Shown: positions 8,959 through 17,493 of the stretch, piece after piece | How positions within the stretch are numbered: the stretch's first letter is position 1 | Layout: every line of letters starts with the position of its first letter | Assembly (NCBI GenBank): GCA_020161135.1 | Contig: JAIUOB010000003.1 | Location: forward strand, 558,001 to 622,000 | Length of the DNA: 64,000 bases | Origin: Gemmatimonadota bacterium | Lineage (GTDB): Bacteria > Gemmatimonadota > Gemmatimonadetes > Gemmatimonadales > Gemmatimonadaceae | Direction of reading: 5' to 3' | Notes under the pieces: model-generated | Told to the model about the DNA's origin: nothing | Database searches by the model: none | Seen by the model: only the letters and a program-made list of their open reading frames with translations | Translations under genes and position numbers: made by a program

Positions 8959-11934
8959 TCAGAACCCACTCGACCGGTATGTCTGCCGGTCGTAGTTGAA
9001 CTTGAGTTCGGGTTGCGCCTTGAGCGCGATGAAGAAGTTGAACGCGAAGTTGCCGTTCGGCGTCTGCGAGAACGCGAAGACGGCGTTCCAGTCGTGCATC
9101 GCCCGCTGGAGCCCCACCTGCTGGCTCGAGAAGCGGGAGCGCACCACATCGTACTGCGTGGTCCACTGCGCCGCCCAGTTCCGCGTGATGTTGAACGACA
9201 GGTTGGCGCTGACGTTCTGGGTGGGCGGCTGGATGAACACCGGCGCACCGATCGCGCTCTGCCCCGAGGTGAGGCCGGTCGCCGGAGCGCTCTGCGCGTT
9301 GAGCACACACTGATCATACGCGAAGACACCGTTGATCTTCTGCGACTCACACAGGGCTGCCGGGTCGTTCTCGATCTGCGTGCCCCCACGTGGTCGCCGC
9401 TGCCGGGCGGCGTTGTACTGAAGGCTCATGCGCCAGCCCTGCCCACTGGGCAGCGCCATCTGCAGGCCGCGCATGTTGGCGCCGCCCGCCGCGTTCTGCT
9501 GCCGAGACTGGCGCCCGATGTCGTTGCCGGTGGAGCCGATCACCGCGGCCGACGCCGAGTCGACCGCGAGCTCGGTGCCGCGCCCCATCAGCCGGCCGAG
9601 GAACCCGAAGATGCGCGACTTGCCATCGAGGGCGAACGTGACGCCGAAGTCGGTGCGATACGGGCTGAAGGTCGCCGTATCGGAGAGCGGATCGCCCTGG
9701 AACAGGTCGTAGCTGGTACGGAAGTCGAGCCCCGGCAGCAGGTCGGTGCGGCCGGAGATGGTGAACATCTTGTCGGTGAAGCCCTTGCCTGTGCTGTCCG
9801 CGCGCACGAAGTCGTACGACAGCGACGAGAAGGTGAGCGACAGCAACTTGATCTTCTGCCCCGATTCCGGTGCGGAGTCGGCCGGGACGCGCAGCTTGGC
9901 CTCGAGATTGGTGTTCATCGAGAGCGCGATGCGGTTCTGCGCCAACGCGCCGAGATAGCCGACCCGCGTGCGGCCGAGGGCCTGCAGGTACTCGTCACTG
10001 ACCGAGGCGGCCGGCGAGTAGCTCCAGCTCACTCCGGGGCTGATGGTGTGGCGAAACGCCGCCACCGGCCCCACGCCGGGCAACATCGCGTAGAGCGTGG
10101 GCGACGCGCTCATGGCGTAGCTGAGCCGCTTGTTCTGCTGCACCCACCGTCCCCCGCTCCGCTCGGTGCGCACGAACAGCCCCGACGCCGGGTCGACGTT
10201 CTGCACGTTGATGGACGGCGACAGGTTCCAGGTGCCCTGGAAGAAGCGCGGCAGGTTGAACGACGTCGTCCAGTCGACGTTGGTCTCGAAGGTCTTCGCG
10301 TAGATGCGCGTCGACCGCTGCGAGGTGTCACGAACCCCGATGATCTCCCGCTGCTCCGGGAAGTCCCGCACCGACTCGTTGATGGTGATGTTGTTCTGCC
10401 ACTGGAAGTCGCCGATCTTGATCGGGGTATCGAAGTTGAACTGCATGTTGCGCCGGCTCGCATTGAACCGGCTGCTGTCGATACCGCCCCCGGGGCGTCC
10501 GTTGTACACGAAGGGGAACTGGATCCCCTGGTCGATGCGCGACTGCCCGGAGATGGCCAGGCGCATGGTGGGCGTCCACGTGACCGGCCCCTTTTCCAGC
10601 ACCCCCGCCGTGACGTTGAGCGACGGGAAATCCATGTCCACCTGCGTGCGCCCCGGATACTGCACCCGCGAGCCGCCGAGGTTGACCTGCGCCGGACCCA
10701 CCTTGGTCTGGTAGTTGAGCTGCGAGCGGATCGTCGCATTGGCCGCCACCGGGTTCACGGTGGTCGCCCGCTGCACCGACGTGTTCTGCACCCAGTTGAG
10801 GCGCGCGGTGAGCTTGGTGTCGCGCGAGAAGTCCTGGTTGTGATTGAGCGTCCAGGAGGTGTTCGTGGTGCCGTTCCGCTGGTCGAGATACGACACCGCC
10901 AGCTCGCCGTTGATGAAGCGGTCGAGCCACTTGTAGCGCAGCTCGGCGTTGCCGCGCACGAAACCCGGGTCATTGGTCGTGCTGCGCGCGCCGCTGCGCC
11001 AGTCGAACGACGCCTCGGCGTTCATGTAGTCGTTGATGGCCAGGAAGTAGCCGATGTTCGACACGCTGCGGCGGTACGATGGGCTGTTCCGGAAGAACTC
11101 CGCGATGCCGAAGTTGGGCGTGAGCATGCCCGAGCGACGGCCGCTGCGCACGTCCTGAAAGAAGAACGGAATCCAGAACACCGGCACTTCGCCGATGTAC
11201 AGCACGCCCGGCCGCGCCACCATCACGTTCTCGGAGACGAACTTCATCTCCCGCGTGGTGAAGTGGAAATGCGGCTCGGCGTGATCGCAGTACGTGAACG
11301 ACCCGTCGCGCGCAAACACGAGGTGGCGCCCGGACATCACCGTGTCGGCGAGGATCGCGCTGCGCTTGGCGGAGAGGAACAGGCGCTGCCCCGACACCAC
11401 CGAGGTCGAGAAGGCGCCCGTGGTCCCCTGTCGCCCCTCGAGGTCGTACTCGATGCGGCCGTGGGCGATGAAGTCGTCGGCGTCCTGCTGCGACGGATCG
11501 CGCAGCAGCACCGTGTCGCCCAGCGCGACGACGCGCTTGGTCGAGTCGTCGTAGACGATGGTGTCGCCCACGAGCATCGTCTCGTCGCGCTGCACCCCGG
11601 AGGGCTTGCCACGCAGGGTGAGCGTGCGCCGGGCCGCATCGAAGCGCACCGTGTCACCCTGGTAAAGGACCTTGCGGTACCCCTCGCGCTCCATGAGCGC
11701 GCGCATCGCCGAGTCGGGGTCGGTAAAGGTGAAGACCTTCCGCTCCTTGCTCAGGCTGCGCGTCGAATCGGCGTTGCCGGCACGCGCGGGCGGCTGTGCG
11801 CCACGCGTACTGCCCCCGGCAGGCGGGCGCCCCACCACGGGCGGCACACCGCCCTGTGCCCGCGCGGCCTCGGCGCCACCCACGAGGAGGAGCAGCCCGG
11901 CAAGTCGGCGCCAGCGCGCGGCGCCGTGACTCAC
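8959..11934 (-). CDS. lptD: LPS-assembly protein LptD (OstA)
   Basis: Outer-membrane beta-barrel that inserts lipopolysaccharide into the outer leaflet. The 991-residue protein has a signal peptide (LLLLVGGAEAARAQ). It is followed by an OstA-like beta-jellyroll domain (about residues 65-230, with repeats such as GDTIVYDDSTKRVVALGDTV) and a long barrel domain. The motif VPVFWIPFFFQD marks the entry to the barrel as in other LptD proteins. It starts at GTG 11934, overlapping the tatC stop as GTGA. Its presence shows an LPS-type outer membrane. lptD leading into hutH is an unusual neighbourhood. The family call is strong and the barrel is divergent. Confidence 0.93.
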   Translation of the reverse strand: MSHGAARWRRLAGLLLLVGGAEAARAQGGVPPVVGRPPAGGSTRGAQPPARAGNADSTRSLSKERKVFTFTDPDSAMRALMEREGYRKVLYQGDTVRFDAARRTLTLRGKPSGVQRDETMLVGDTIVYDDSTKRVVALGDTVLLRDPSQQDADDFIAHGRIEYDLEGRQGTTGAFSTSVVSGQRLFLSAKRSAILADTVMSGRHLVFARDGSFTYCDHAEPHFHFTTREMKFVSENVMVARPGVLYIGEVPVFWIPFFFQDVRSGRRSGMLTPNFGIAEFFRNSPSYRRSVSNIGYFLAINDYMNAEASFDWRSGARSTTNDPGFVRGNAELRYKWLDRFINGELAVSYLDQRNGTTNTSWTLNHNQDFSRDTKLTARLNWVQNTSVQRATTVNPVAANATIRSQLNYQTKVGPAQVNLGGSRVQYPGRTQVDMDFPSLNVTAGVLEKGPVTWTPTMRLAISGQSRIDQGIQFPFVYNGRPGGGIDSSRFNASRRNMQFNFDTPIKIGDFQWQNNITINESVRDFPEQREIIGVRDTSQRSTRIYAKTFETNVDWTTSFNLPRFFQGTWNLSPSINVQNVDPASGLFVRTERSGGRWVQQNKRLSYAMSASPTLYAMLPGVGPVAAFRHTISPGVSWSYSPAASVSDEYLQALGRTRVGYLGALAQNRIALSMNTNLEAKLRVPADSAPESGQKIKLLSLTFSSLSYDFVRADSTGKGFTDKMFTISGRTDLLPGLDFRTSYDLFQGDPLSDTATFSPYRTDFGVTFALDGKSRIFGFLGRLMGRGTELAVDSASAAVIGSTGNDIGRQSRQQNAAGGANMRGLQMALPSGQGWRMSLQYNAARQRRPRGGTQIENDPAALCESQKINGVFAYDQCVLNAQSAPATGLTSGQSAIGAPVFIQPPTQNVSANLSFNITRNWAAQWTTQYDVVRSRFSSQQVGLQRAMHDWNAVFAFSQTPNGNFAFNFFIALKAQPELKFNYDRQTYRSSGF

Positions 11935-12686
11935 GCCACCTCGGCGGAGAGCCGGTGCTCGCGGCGGCGGACGATGATGCGCGAGACGGCGATGGACGCC
12001 TCGTACAGGAAGTACAGCGGCACGGTGAGCAGGAAGAGCGACGTCGGGTCACTCCCCGGCGTGATCAGCGCCGCGGCGATGATGCAGCCCACGAGCGCGT
12101 GCCGGCGGAACTTCGCCAGGAACTGCGGCTGCACGATGCCGAGGGCGCTGAGCAGCGCGATGACGACGGGAAGTTCGAACACGGCTCCGAAGGCGAGGCA
12201 CATGGAGATGACCATCCCCATGTACGCGTCCACGGTCTGAATGTTCGTCGTGGATGCGCTTTCGAAGCTCTGATAGAACCGGATCGAGACGGGGATCACA
12301 TACTCGAAGGCCAGCGCCATGCCCGCCAGGAACAGCAACGCGGCGAAGATCAGCGAGGGAATGACCACCCGCTTCTCGTGTCCATACAGCGCCGGCGACA
12401 GGAAGCCCCAGACCTGCCAGATGATGACCGGCGAGGCCGCGATCACGCCCAGCGTGAGCGCAACGTTCATGAAAATGTCGAACAGGTGTCCGACGTGGGT
12501 GACCACCAGCTTGCCGCCCGGCAGATACGGCTGGATCGGCTCCGACAGGATCCCGACGACGTCGATCTTGAAGACGTACAGGACCGTGAAGCTGGTGATC
12601 ACGCCAATGAACAGCGCCAGCGCGCACCGGAAGAGGCGCCACCGCAGCTCCTCGAGGTGTTCGAGGAAGGGCATTTCGGCAGTCAT
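11931..12686 (-). CDS. tatC: Sec-independent translocase subunit TatC
   Basis: Core membrane receptor of the twin-arginine pathway, which exports folded proteins. The 251 residues contain six hydrophobic segments. The N-terminal TatC signature FLEHLEELRWRLFRC is present, and the conserved Glu is kept in FGAVFELPVV. No tatA or tatB gene is seen in the window. The gene lies between cpoB (42 bp upstream) and lptD (4-bp overlap), so envelope biogenesis genes are grouped here. Confidence 0.97.
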   Translation of the reverse strand: MTAEMPFLEHLEELRWRLFRCALALFIGVITSFTVLYVFKIDVVGILSEPIQPYLPGGKLVVTHVGHLFDIFMNVALTLGVIAASPVIIWQVWGFLSPALYGHEKRVVIPSLIFAALLFLAGMALAFEYVIPVSIRFYQSFESASTTNIQTVDAYMGMVISMCLAFGAVFELPVVIALLSALGIVQPQFLAKFRRHALVGCIIAAALITPGSDPTSLFLLTVPLYFLYEASIAVSRIIVRRREHRLSAEVA

Positions 12687-12728
12687 GCGTCGTGCGTCCG
12701 CGTCAGCGTGGGATGCCGTGGAAGAACG

Positions 12729-13685
12729 TCAGCGGATGGTCTTGAGGCGATCGGCGGCAAGCGTCGCCTCATCGCTGCGCGGGTACTTCGCGATGACCTG
12801 TTCGAGGAGCTGCTTGGCCTGCGCGGTGTTCCCCTTCTCCAACACCATGAGCCCGCGGCGGTACAACGCCCGTGGCGCGATGTTGGCCGTCGGATAGGTG
12901 GCCACCACGGCCGCGTACGCCGTCTCCGCCGCCGCCGTGTTCTTTTCGCGCTCCAGTGACTCGGCGATGTAGAACTGCGCGTCGGCCGCGAGGTCGAACT
13001 GCGGATAGGTGAGCAGCAGTTCCTGGAAGGTCGCGCGCGCCGTGGCCGTGCTGCCTCGCCGCAGCAGGTCGAGCCCCGCGGTGTACAGTTGGTTCGGCCC
13101 TGGCTGGTTGGCGGCCGGGACGCTGCTGTCAGGACGTGCACCGCCAGCCGGCGGAACCGTCCCCGTGGCCGAACTGCCCGCTGGCGGCGCCACGGTTCCG
13201 GGCGGCACCGTCCCCGCCGGCGGTGCGCCGGCGGGTGGCGTGCCAACCGGCGGAGCCTGCTGCTGCGCCGCCAAAGCGTTCGTGCGCGCCTCCATCTCCG
13301 CGCGCAACCGGGCGATGGTGGCCTGGTTCTGCCCGAGCAACTGCTGCAACTGGAGAAGCTGGTCGCGGATCGCGCGCATGTCGCCGCGCGCGTCGCCCTG
13401 GATGCTCACCGTGCGTGCGCCGACGCGGGCGAGCGAATCGCTTACGACCTGCAGCGACGCGGCGACCTTCGCCAACGCGTCACGATGTTCCTGCTGACTG
13501 CGCATGAGATCGGCGCGGACCGTGGCAATGTCGCCCTGGAGCACGCGCACGTCGCCGCGCGTGGCGAAGCACCCGACCGCACCGGGAAGGAACAGCAACG
13601 GCGCGAGGCGCAGGGTGCGCCGCAGGCCGCGCCGCACCCCGAGACGCGACGCCATCACCGGCCGATCGAGTGCCACGCCCGTCAT
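12729..13685 (-). CDS. cpoB: Cell division coordinator CpoB/YbgF-like TPR protein
   Basis: Periplasmic Tol-Pal partner that links outer-membrane constriction to peptidoglycan synthesis. The 318-residue protein has an N-terminal export signal that may end in a lipobox (LPGAVGC). A Leu/Gln-rich coiled coil (about residues 45-115) follows, then a Pro/Gly/Thr-rich linker (about 120-190). The C-terminal TPR repeats include YTAGLDLLRRGSTATARATF and ALYRRGLMVLEKGNTAQAKQ. The coiled-coil-then-TPR layout and the position just after pal identify it. ATG 13685 follows the pal stop by 2 bp; an internal ATG at 13655 is possible. Confidence 0.92.
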   Translation of the reverse strand: MTGVALDRPVMASRLGVRRGLRRTLRLAPLLFLPGAVGCFATRGDVRVLQGDIATVRADLMRSQQEHRDALAKVAASLQVVSDSLARVGARTVSIQGDARGDMRAIRDQLLQLQQLLGQNQATIARLRAEMEARTNALAAQQQAPPVGTPPAGAPPAGTVPPGTVAPPAGSSATGTVPPAGGARPDSSVPAANQPGPNQLYTAGLDLLRRGSTATARATFQELLLTYPQFDLAADAQFYIAESLEREKNTAAAETAYAAVVATYPTANIAPRALYRRGLMVLEKGNTAQAKQLLEQVIAKYPRSDEATLAADRLKTIR

Positions 13686-13687
13686 GA

Positions 13688-14251
13688 TCAGCGCGCCGGC
13701 CGGAGCTGCTCGCCGCCGGCGACGATCTCGAACTCGTCACGCCGGTTCTTGGACCACGCCTCTTCGCCGTCTCCCTGCACCGCCGGGCGCTCGGCGCCGA
13801 AGCTGGACGTCTCGATGCGGGACGCGTCGATGCCACGATCGGTGAGGTAGCGCTTGGCCGCCTCGGCGCGACGACGGCCGAGGGCGATGTTGTACTCGTC
13901 GCTGCCACGCGAATCGCAATGGCCGGCGATGCGCACACGGACACCCGGGTTCGCGTTCAGGATGCCGATCTTCGCGTCGAGCATCGCCTTCGAGTCGTCA
14001 CGCAGCTCGTCGGAGTCGTACTCGAAGTAGATGGTCGACAGCAGGCTGGCGCGCGCCGCAGCCACCTTCTCCATGTACGCCCCCATGGTGTCGCGGGGCG
14101 CCGGTGGCGGCGTGGTGTTGCGCACCGGTGCCGGCTCCGCCGCCTGGGGAACGGGCGTCGGCGCAGGCGCGGGCGGCTGCTTCTTCTTGCAGGCCGCGAG
14201 GGCGAGCGAGGCGGACACCAGGACCAGCAGCGAACGGGAAGTAGCCATCAT
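13688..14251 (-). CDS. pal: Peptidoglycan-associated lipoprotein
   Basis: Outer-membrane lipoprotein that binds peptidoglycan and TolB. Residues 1-21 are a lipoprotein signal (LVSASLALAAC, lipidated Cys21). A short Pro-rich linker and an OmpA-like domain follow, with IYFEYDSDELRDDSK, GHCDSRGSDEYNIALG and the NRRDEF motif that contacts diaminopimelate. I chose ATG 14251 (the next codon, 14248, is also ATG) because a GGAG site lies just upstream and the signal peptide begins here. About 187 residues, close to the usual size. It sits between tolB and cpoB. Confidence 0.96.
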   Translation of the reverse strand: MMATSRSLLVLVSASLALAACKKKQPPAPAPTPVPQAAEPAPVRNTTPPPAPRDTMGAYMEKVAAARASLLSTIYFEYDSDELRDDSKAMLDAKIGILNANPGVRVRIAGHCDSRGSDEYNIALGRRRAEAAKRYLTDRGIDASRIETSSFGAERPAVQGDGEEAWSKNRRDEFEIVAGGEQLRPAR

Positions 14252-14321
14252 CTCGGGAGCTCCAGACGGGTGGTGGAGGAAGTCTGGCGCGACAGCGCGC
14301 ACGAACGAACGGGGTGAACCA

Positions 14322-15629
14322 TCACGGGGTGTTGAGTCGCGGCGACCACGCAGCAAGCCGCGACTCCTGGCCAAACGTCAATTGCCGCGCAGTACCACTC
14401 TCGGTGTCCGCCACCCACAACTGCCGGATCCCCGACCGCGAGGACGTGAACACCAGGTGACGCGAGTCGGGCGCCCACGACGGATCGATGTTCGCTCCCT
14501 CGTTGGTCACCTGCCGCATCGACTGATCCCGCACATTGATCAGCACGATCTGGAACGTCTTGTTGTTGCGAGACTGGATGGCGATGAGCCGTCCATCGGG
14601 CGACCAGTCCGGTGCCGCGCGATAGTCGTTGTCACCGAACGCGCCATCGGTGAGCAACTCCGCGTCGGTGCCATCAAGACTGGAAATATACACTTCCGGA
14701 TGCCCCGATCGGTCGGACATGAAGGCGATTCGCTGTCCATCGGGACTGAACGTCGCCTGCGTCGAGGCGCGCCCACGCGACACGGTGACACGTCGCGGCA
14801 TGCCGCCGTCCATCGGCTGCGCGTAGAGGTCGGTACCGCTCTCCCCGCCCCGCGCATACAGCAGCGTCCGGCCGTCCGGCGACACCACCGGGGCCGCGTG
14901 CTCGAACCCCTGCTCGGAGACCAGGGTGCGCCGTGCCCCCGTGACGAGGTCGGTGTAGAACACCGGATGCCGATCGCCGTCGACGACATTGTAGACGATA
15001 CCGCGTCCCGACGGCACCCATGCCGGCGACAGCCCCACCGGGGTGACCGGTGTCGCATTCGCCCCATCGAAGTCCACCGTCCAGACTCGCCCGCCCCGCG
15101 CGAAGGCGATGCGCGTCTGCGCAATTCCGCGCTGCCCCGTGATCCACTCCTCGGTCGCGTCGGCAAGCCCATGCACCGCCATGCGCCATGCCGGTGAGAG
15201 CGCCGGGGTGGGCAGCGGAAAGTCCCGCGTGTTGCGGACCGACTTCTGTCCGACGTCGTGGAGGGCGACCCGTGCCCACCCCGAGGGGAGCAGGGTGATC
15301 TGCACGATGCCGTCCACGCCGAGCCTGGTGAACAGCGGGTAATTCGGCGGGCCGCTCACCGCGGGCGCGGCGGAGGTCTCGACCATGGTGAAGCGATCGC
15401 TGAACCGGAGGTCCCGCGCGACCATGGTGGCCACCGAGTCGCCCTGCGCACCACTGACCGGCAGGACGATGAGCGTGGGCTGTCGCTGGCCACCGGTGAC
15501 GCTGAGGCCGAGGCTCACGCCCCGCTCCTGCGCCTGCCCCGTGTGTGCGCGCAGCGCCAGCAGCAGCACCGCGGACGCGGTGGACAGGATGCGGCGCACG
15601 CCGCGACGGTCAGGATGGCCTGATGGCAT
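14322..15629 (-). CDS. tolB: Tol-Pal system protein TolB
   Basis: Periplasmic component of the Tol-Pal system that interacts with Pal. It has an export signal (ILSTASAVLLLALRAHTGQAQ), an N-terminal alpha/beta domain, then a six-bladed WD40-like propeller with blade motifs FSPDGQRIAFMSDRSG, WSPDGRLIAIQSRN and WAPDSRHLVFTSSRSG. I placed the start at ATG 15629, overlapping the end of the preceding gene by 20 bp. A GTG at 15599 would also keep the signal peptide and remove the overlap. Length (~435 residues) fits the family. Confidence 0.95.
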   Translation of the reverse strand: MPSGHPDRRGVRRILSTASAVLLLALRAHTGQAQERGVSLGLSVTGGQRQPTLIVLPVSGAQGDSVATMVARDLRFSDRFTMVETSAAPAVSGPPNYPLFTRLGVDGIVQITLLPSGWARVALHDVGQKSVRNTRDFPLPTPALSPAWRMAVHGLADATEEWITGQRGIAQTRIAFARGGRVWTVDFDGANATPVTPVGLSPAWVPSGRGIVYNVVDGDRHPVFYTDLVTGARRTLVSEQGFEHAAPVVSPDGRTLLYARGGESGTDLYAQPMDGGMPRRVTVSRGRASTQATFSPDGQRIAFMSDRSGHPEVYISSLDGTDAELLTDGAFGDNDYRAAPDWSPDGRLIAIQSRNNKTFQIVLINVRDQSMRQVTNEGANIDPSWAPDSRHLVFTSSRSGIRQLWVADTESGTARQLTFGQESRLAAWSPRLNTP

Positions 15630-16338
15630 AGTCGAAGGTGAAGTAGACCACGAGCACGTCATCGCTCCACACCGACGGGAGCGGCCCGAAGCGGCGGGCA
15701 TTGCCGACCGCCTCGACGGCGCCCATCGCGTCGAGATCGTAGAGGCGGTCGCCCGACCGCTTCACGATGTCCATCTGCACCACGGTGCCATCCCGACGGA
15801 TGAGGAAGCGGATCTCGGTGGAGAGCGATGCCGCGCCCTGCCGCGGCTTGAACTCGAGCGCGAGTTGCCGGACGATGTTGCGCAGGTACCCGGGATCCGG
15901 AAACTCGATCCCGTCGGTGCGGACGTTCGCCACATCCGCGCCCTTGGTGCCGGTGGCGCCAGCGCCGGACTTGGGCGCTGCCGAGGCGGTCGTGGGCGCG
16001 GCGGCCTTGCTCCCGGCCTGCTTGCCCTTGGCCGGCGTGGGGGTCGCCTTGGGTGCCGGCGCGCGGGTCGCCTTCGCCTTGGGCGGCGGGGCTACCTTCT
16101 CCTCCTTCACGCGCTCGGCCCCGCTGACGTCGGGTGCCGCTGCCGCCTCAGGGCTCCCCTGCTCCAGTCCGGCGCGGCGCGGGCCGGCCTGTCCCACCAA
16201 CTCGACGCGATAGACCGGCGGCCGCACGGGCGCCGCCCGCGTGCCCCACCACAGCAAGGCGCTGGCGAGCGTCGCGTGCACGACCAGCGAGACGGCCAGG
16301 CCACTGCCCAGCCCCGCGCCCGGTCGCTGCGCGGTCAT
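15610..16338 (-). CDS. tolA: TonB/TolA-type energy transducer
   Basis: Membrane-anchored periplasmic protein expected to couple the TolQR proton channel to the outer membrane. It has one N-terminal membrane segment (GLAVSLVVHATLASALLWWG). An Ala/Lys/Pro-rich periplasmic stretch (about residues 60-130) follows, then a C-terminal TonB/TolA-like domain (IRFLIRRDGTVVQMDIVKRS). ATG 16338 overlaps the tolR stop as TGATG. The position between tolR and tolB argues for TolA function. The C-terminal domain reads more like TonB, so the symbol is by context. Confidence 0.87.
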   Translation of the reverse strand: MTAQRPGAGLGSGLAVSLVVHATLASALLWWGTRAAPVRPPVYRVELVGQAGPRRAGLEQGSPEAAAAPDVSGAERVKEEKVAPPPKAKATRAPAPKATPTPAKGKQAGSKAAAPTTASAAPKSGAGATGTKGADVANVRTDGIEFPDPGYLRNIVRQLALEFKPRQGAASLSTEIRFLIRRDGTVVQMDIVKRSGDRLYDLDAMGAVEAVGNARRFGPLPSVWSDDVLVVYFTFDYAIRPS

Positions 16339-16751
16339 CACCGGGGGTCCTCGGGGTTGGCCACGAGTCCGACCTCGCTGATGCCGCGCGCGCGCATGGC
16401 CGCCACCACCCGCATGATCGTGCCATACGGCACCGCCTCGTCGGCGCGCAGGTAGACGCCCCCGCCGCCCTTCTTCTCGGCCAGCGCCTTGATGCTGCCG
16501 GCGAACTCGTCGAAGGTCAGCTTCACGTCGTCGACAAAGATCTGGCCGCGCCGGTCGACGGTCACGTTGACACCGCTCTTGGCCTCGAGCGGCCGCACGT
16601 CCGCGGTGGGGAGCGCGATGTCGACGCCCCCCTGCATCATGGGCGCGGTGATCATGAAGATCACCATGAGCAGCATCATGACGTCGATGAGCGAGACCAC
16701 GTTGATCTCGCCGTTGACGGCCATCCGCTCGCCACGCCGCCCGCGCCGCAT
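16338..16751 (-). CDS. tolR: Biopolymer transport protein ExbD/TolR
   Basis: 137-residue stator-like subunit of the TolQR proton channel. A single membrane helix holds the conserved Asp (VVSLIDVMMLLMVIFMITAP), followed by the periplasmic ExbD domain (DVKLTFDEFAGSIKALAE). The start at ATG 16751 follows the tolQ stop by one base. The open frame reaches further upstream, but that part lies antisense-shifted inside tolQ and has no ExbD similarity. Confidence 0.96.
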   Translation of the reverse strand: MRRGRRGERMAVNGEINVVSLIDVMMLLMVIFMITAPMMQGGVDIALPTADVRPLEAKSGVNVTVDRRGQIFVDDVKLTFDEFAGSIKALAEKKGGGGVYLRADEAVPYGTIMRVVAAMRARGISEVGLVANPEDPR

Positions 16752-16752
16752 G

Positions 16753-17493
16753 CTAGATGCGCCCCTCGCGCACCAGCAGCGCGATGAGCTCGGAGCCGAA
16801 GCCCTCGAGCGCGTTGTCGAAGCGATTGAGGCGCGCCGCGAACACGTTGTAGGCAAACGCCGCCGGAATGGCCACGGCCAGCGCAGCGGCGGTCGCGAGC
16901 AGCGCCGTGGAGATGCCCGGCGCCACCGCGCCGAGGTTCCCCGAGCCCTTGGTGGCGATCCCCTGGAACGCCTCGATGACGCCAAGCACGGTGCCAAAGA
17001 GCCCGATGAGCGGGCTCACGCTGCCGACCGTGGCGAGCCACGGAATGAATCGCCCGAGCTCCTCACGCGCGCGCACCGCTTCGCTGTCGAGCACGAGATG
17101 CAGCGCCTCGACCTGCGAGCCCGAGAGACGCGCCGTGCGGTCGGGCGTGGCACCGAGGGCCGGCTTGGTGTCAGCGAGGAAATGCACCGCGCGACGAATC
17201 ACCGCGACATTGGCGCTCGGCTTCGAACGCTGCGCGAGCTGCGTGGCCTCGTCGAGGGTGCGCGTGCGCTCGAACTCCTTCATGAACGCCGCCGCGCGCG
17301 TCTCCGCCGTCACGAATGCGCGCCACTTCGCGTACATGATGCCCCACGACAGGAGCGACAGCACCGCAAGCAGCCCCAGCACCGCCTTCGTGACGAGGTC
17401 GCTCGTGGCGATGAGCGTGGTGAGCGACATCGGCGTCGCGCCACCGACGGTGGACAGTTGCAGAAGCAGCGACGCGGCGACAACGCCGCTCAC
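16753..17493 (-). CDS. tolQ: MotA/TolQ/ExbB proton channel protein
   Basis: Multi-spanning channel subunit that energises the Tol-Pal system. It contains three hydrophobic segments and the family signature around FIPWLATVGSVSPLIGLFGTV and GISTALLATAAALAVAIPAA. GTG 17493 overlaps the stop of the upstream epimerase gene as GTGA and gives 246 residues; an internal ATG at 17430 is a weaker alternative. First gene of the Tol block tolQ-tolR-tolA-tolB-pal-cpoB. Confidence 0.95.
   Translation of the reverse strand: MSGVVAASLLLQLSTVGGATPMSLTTLIATSDLVTKAVLGLLAVLSLLSWGIMYAKWRAFVTAETRAAAFMKEFERTRTLDEATQLAQRSKPSANVAVIRRAVHFLADTKPALGATPDRTARLSGSQVEALHLVLDSEAVRAREELGRFIPWLATVGSVSPLIGLFGTVLGVIEAFQGIATKGSGNLGAVAPGISTALLATAAALAVAIPAAFAYNVFAARLNRFDNALEGFGSELIALLVREGRI

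Noticed and set aside
7413..9389. A longer hutH starting inside lptD
   Set aside because: The extra 153 residues are Ser/Arg noise from the lptD antisense-like frame. GTG 8930 has a good ribosome-binding site.
8812..12240. A 1142-codon plus-strand frame opposite lptD and tatC
   Set aside because: Shadow frame with no recognisable domain; both genes on the minus strand are supported by motifs and coupled starts.
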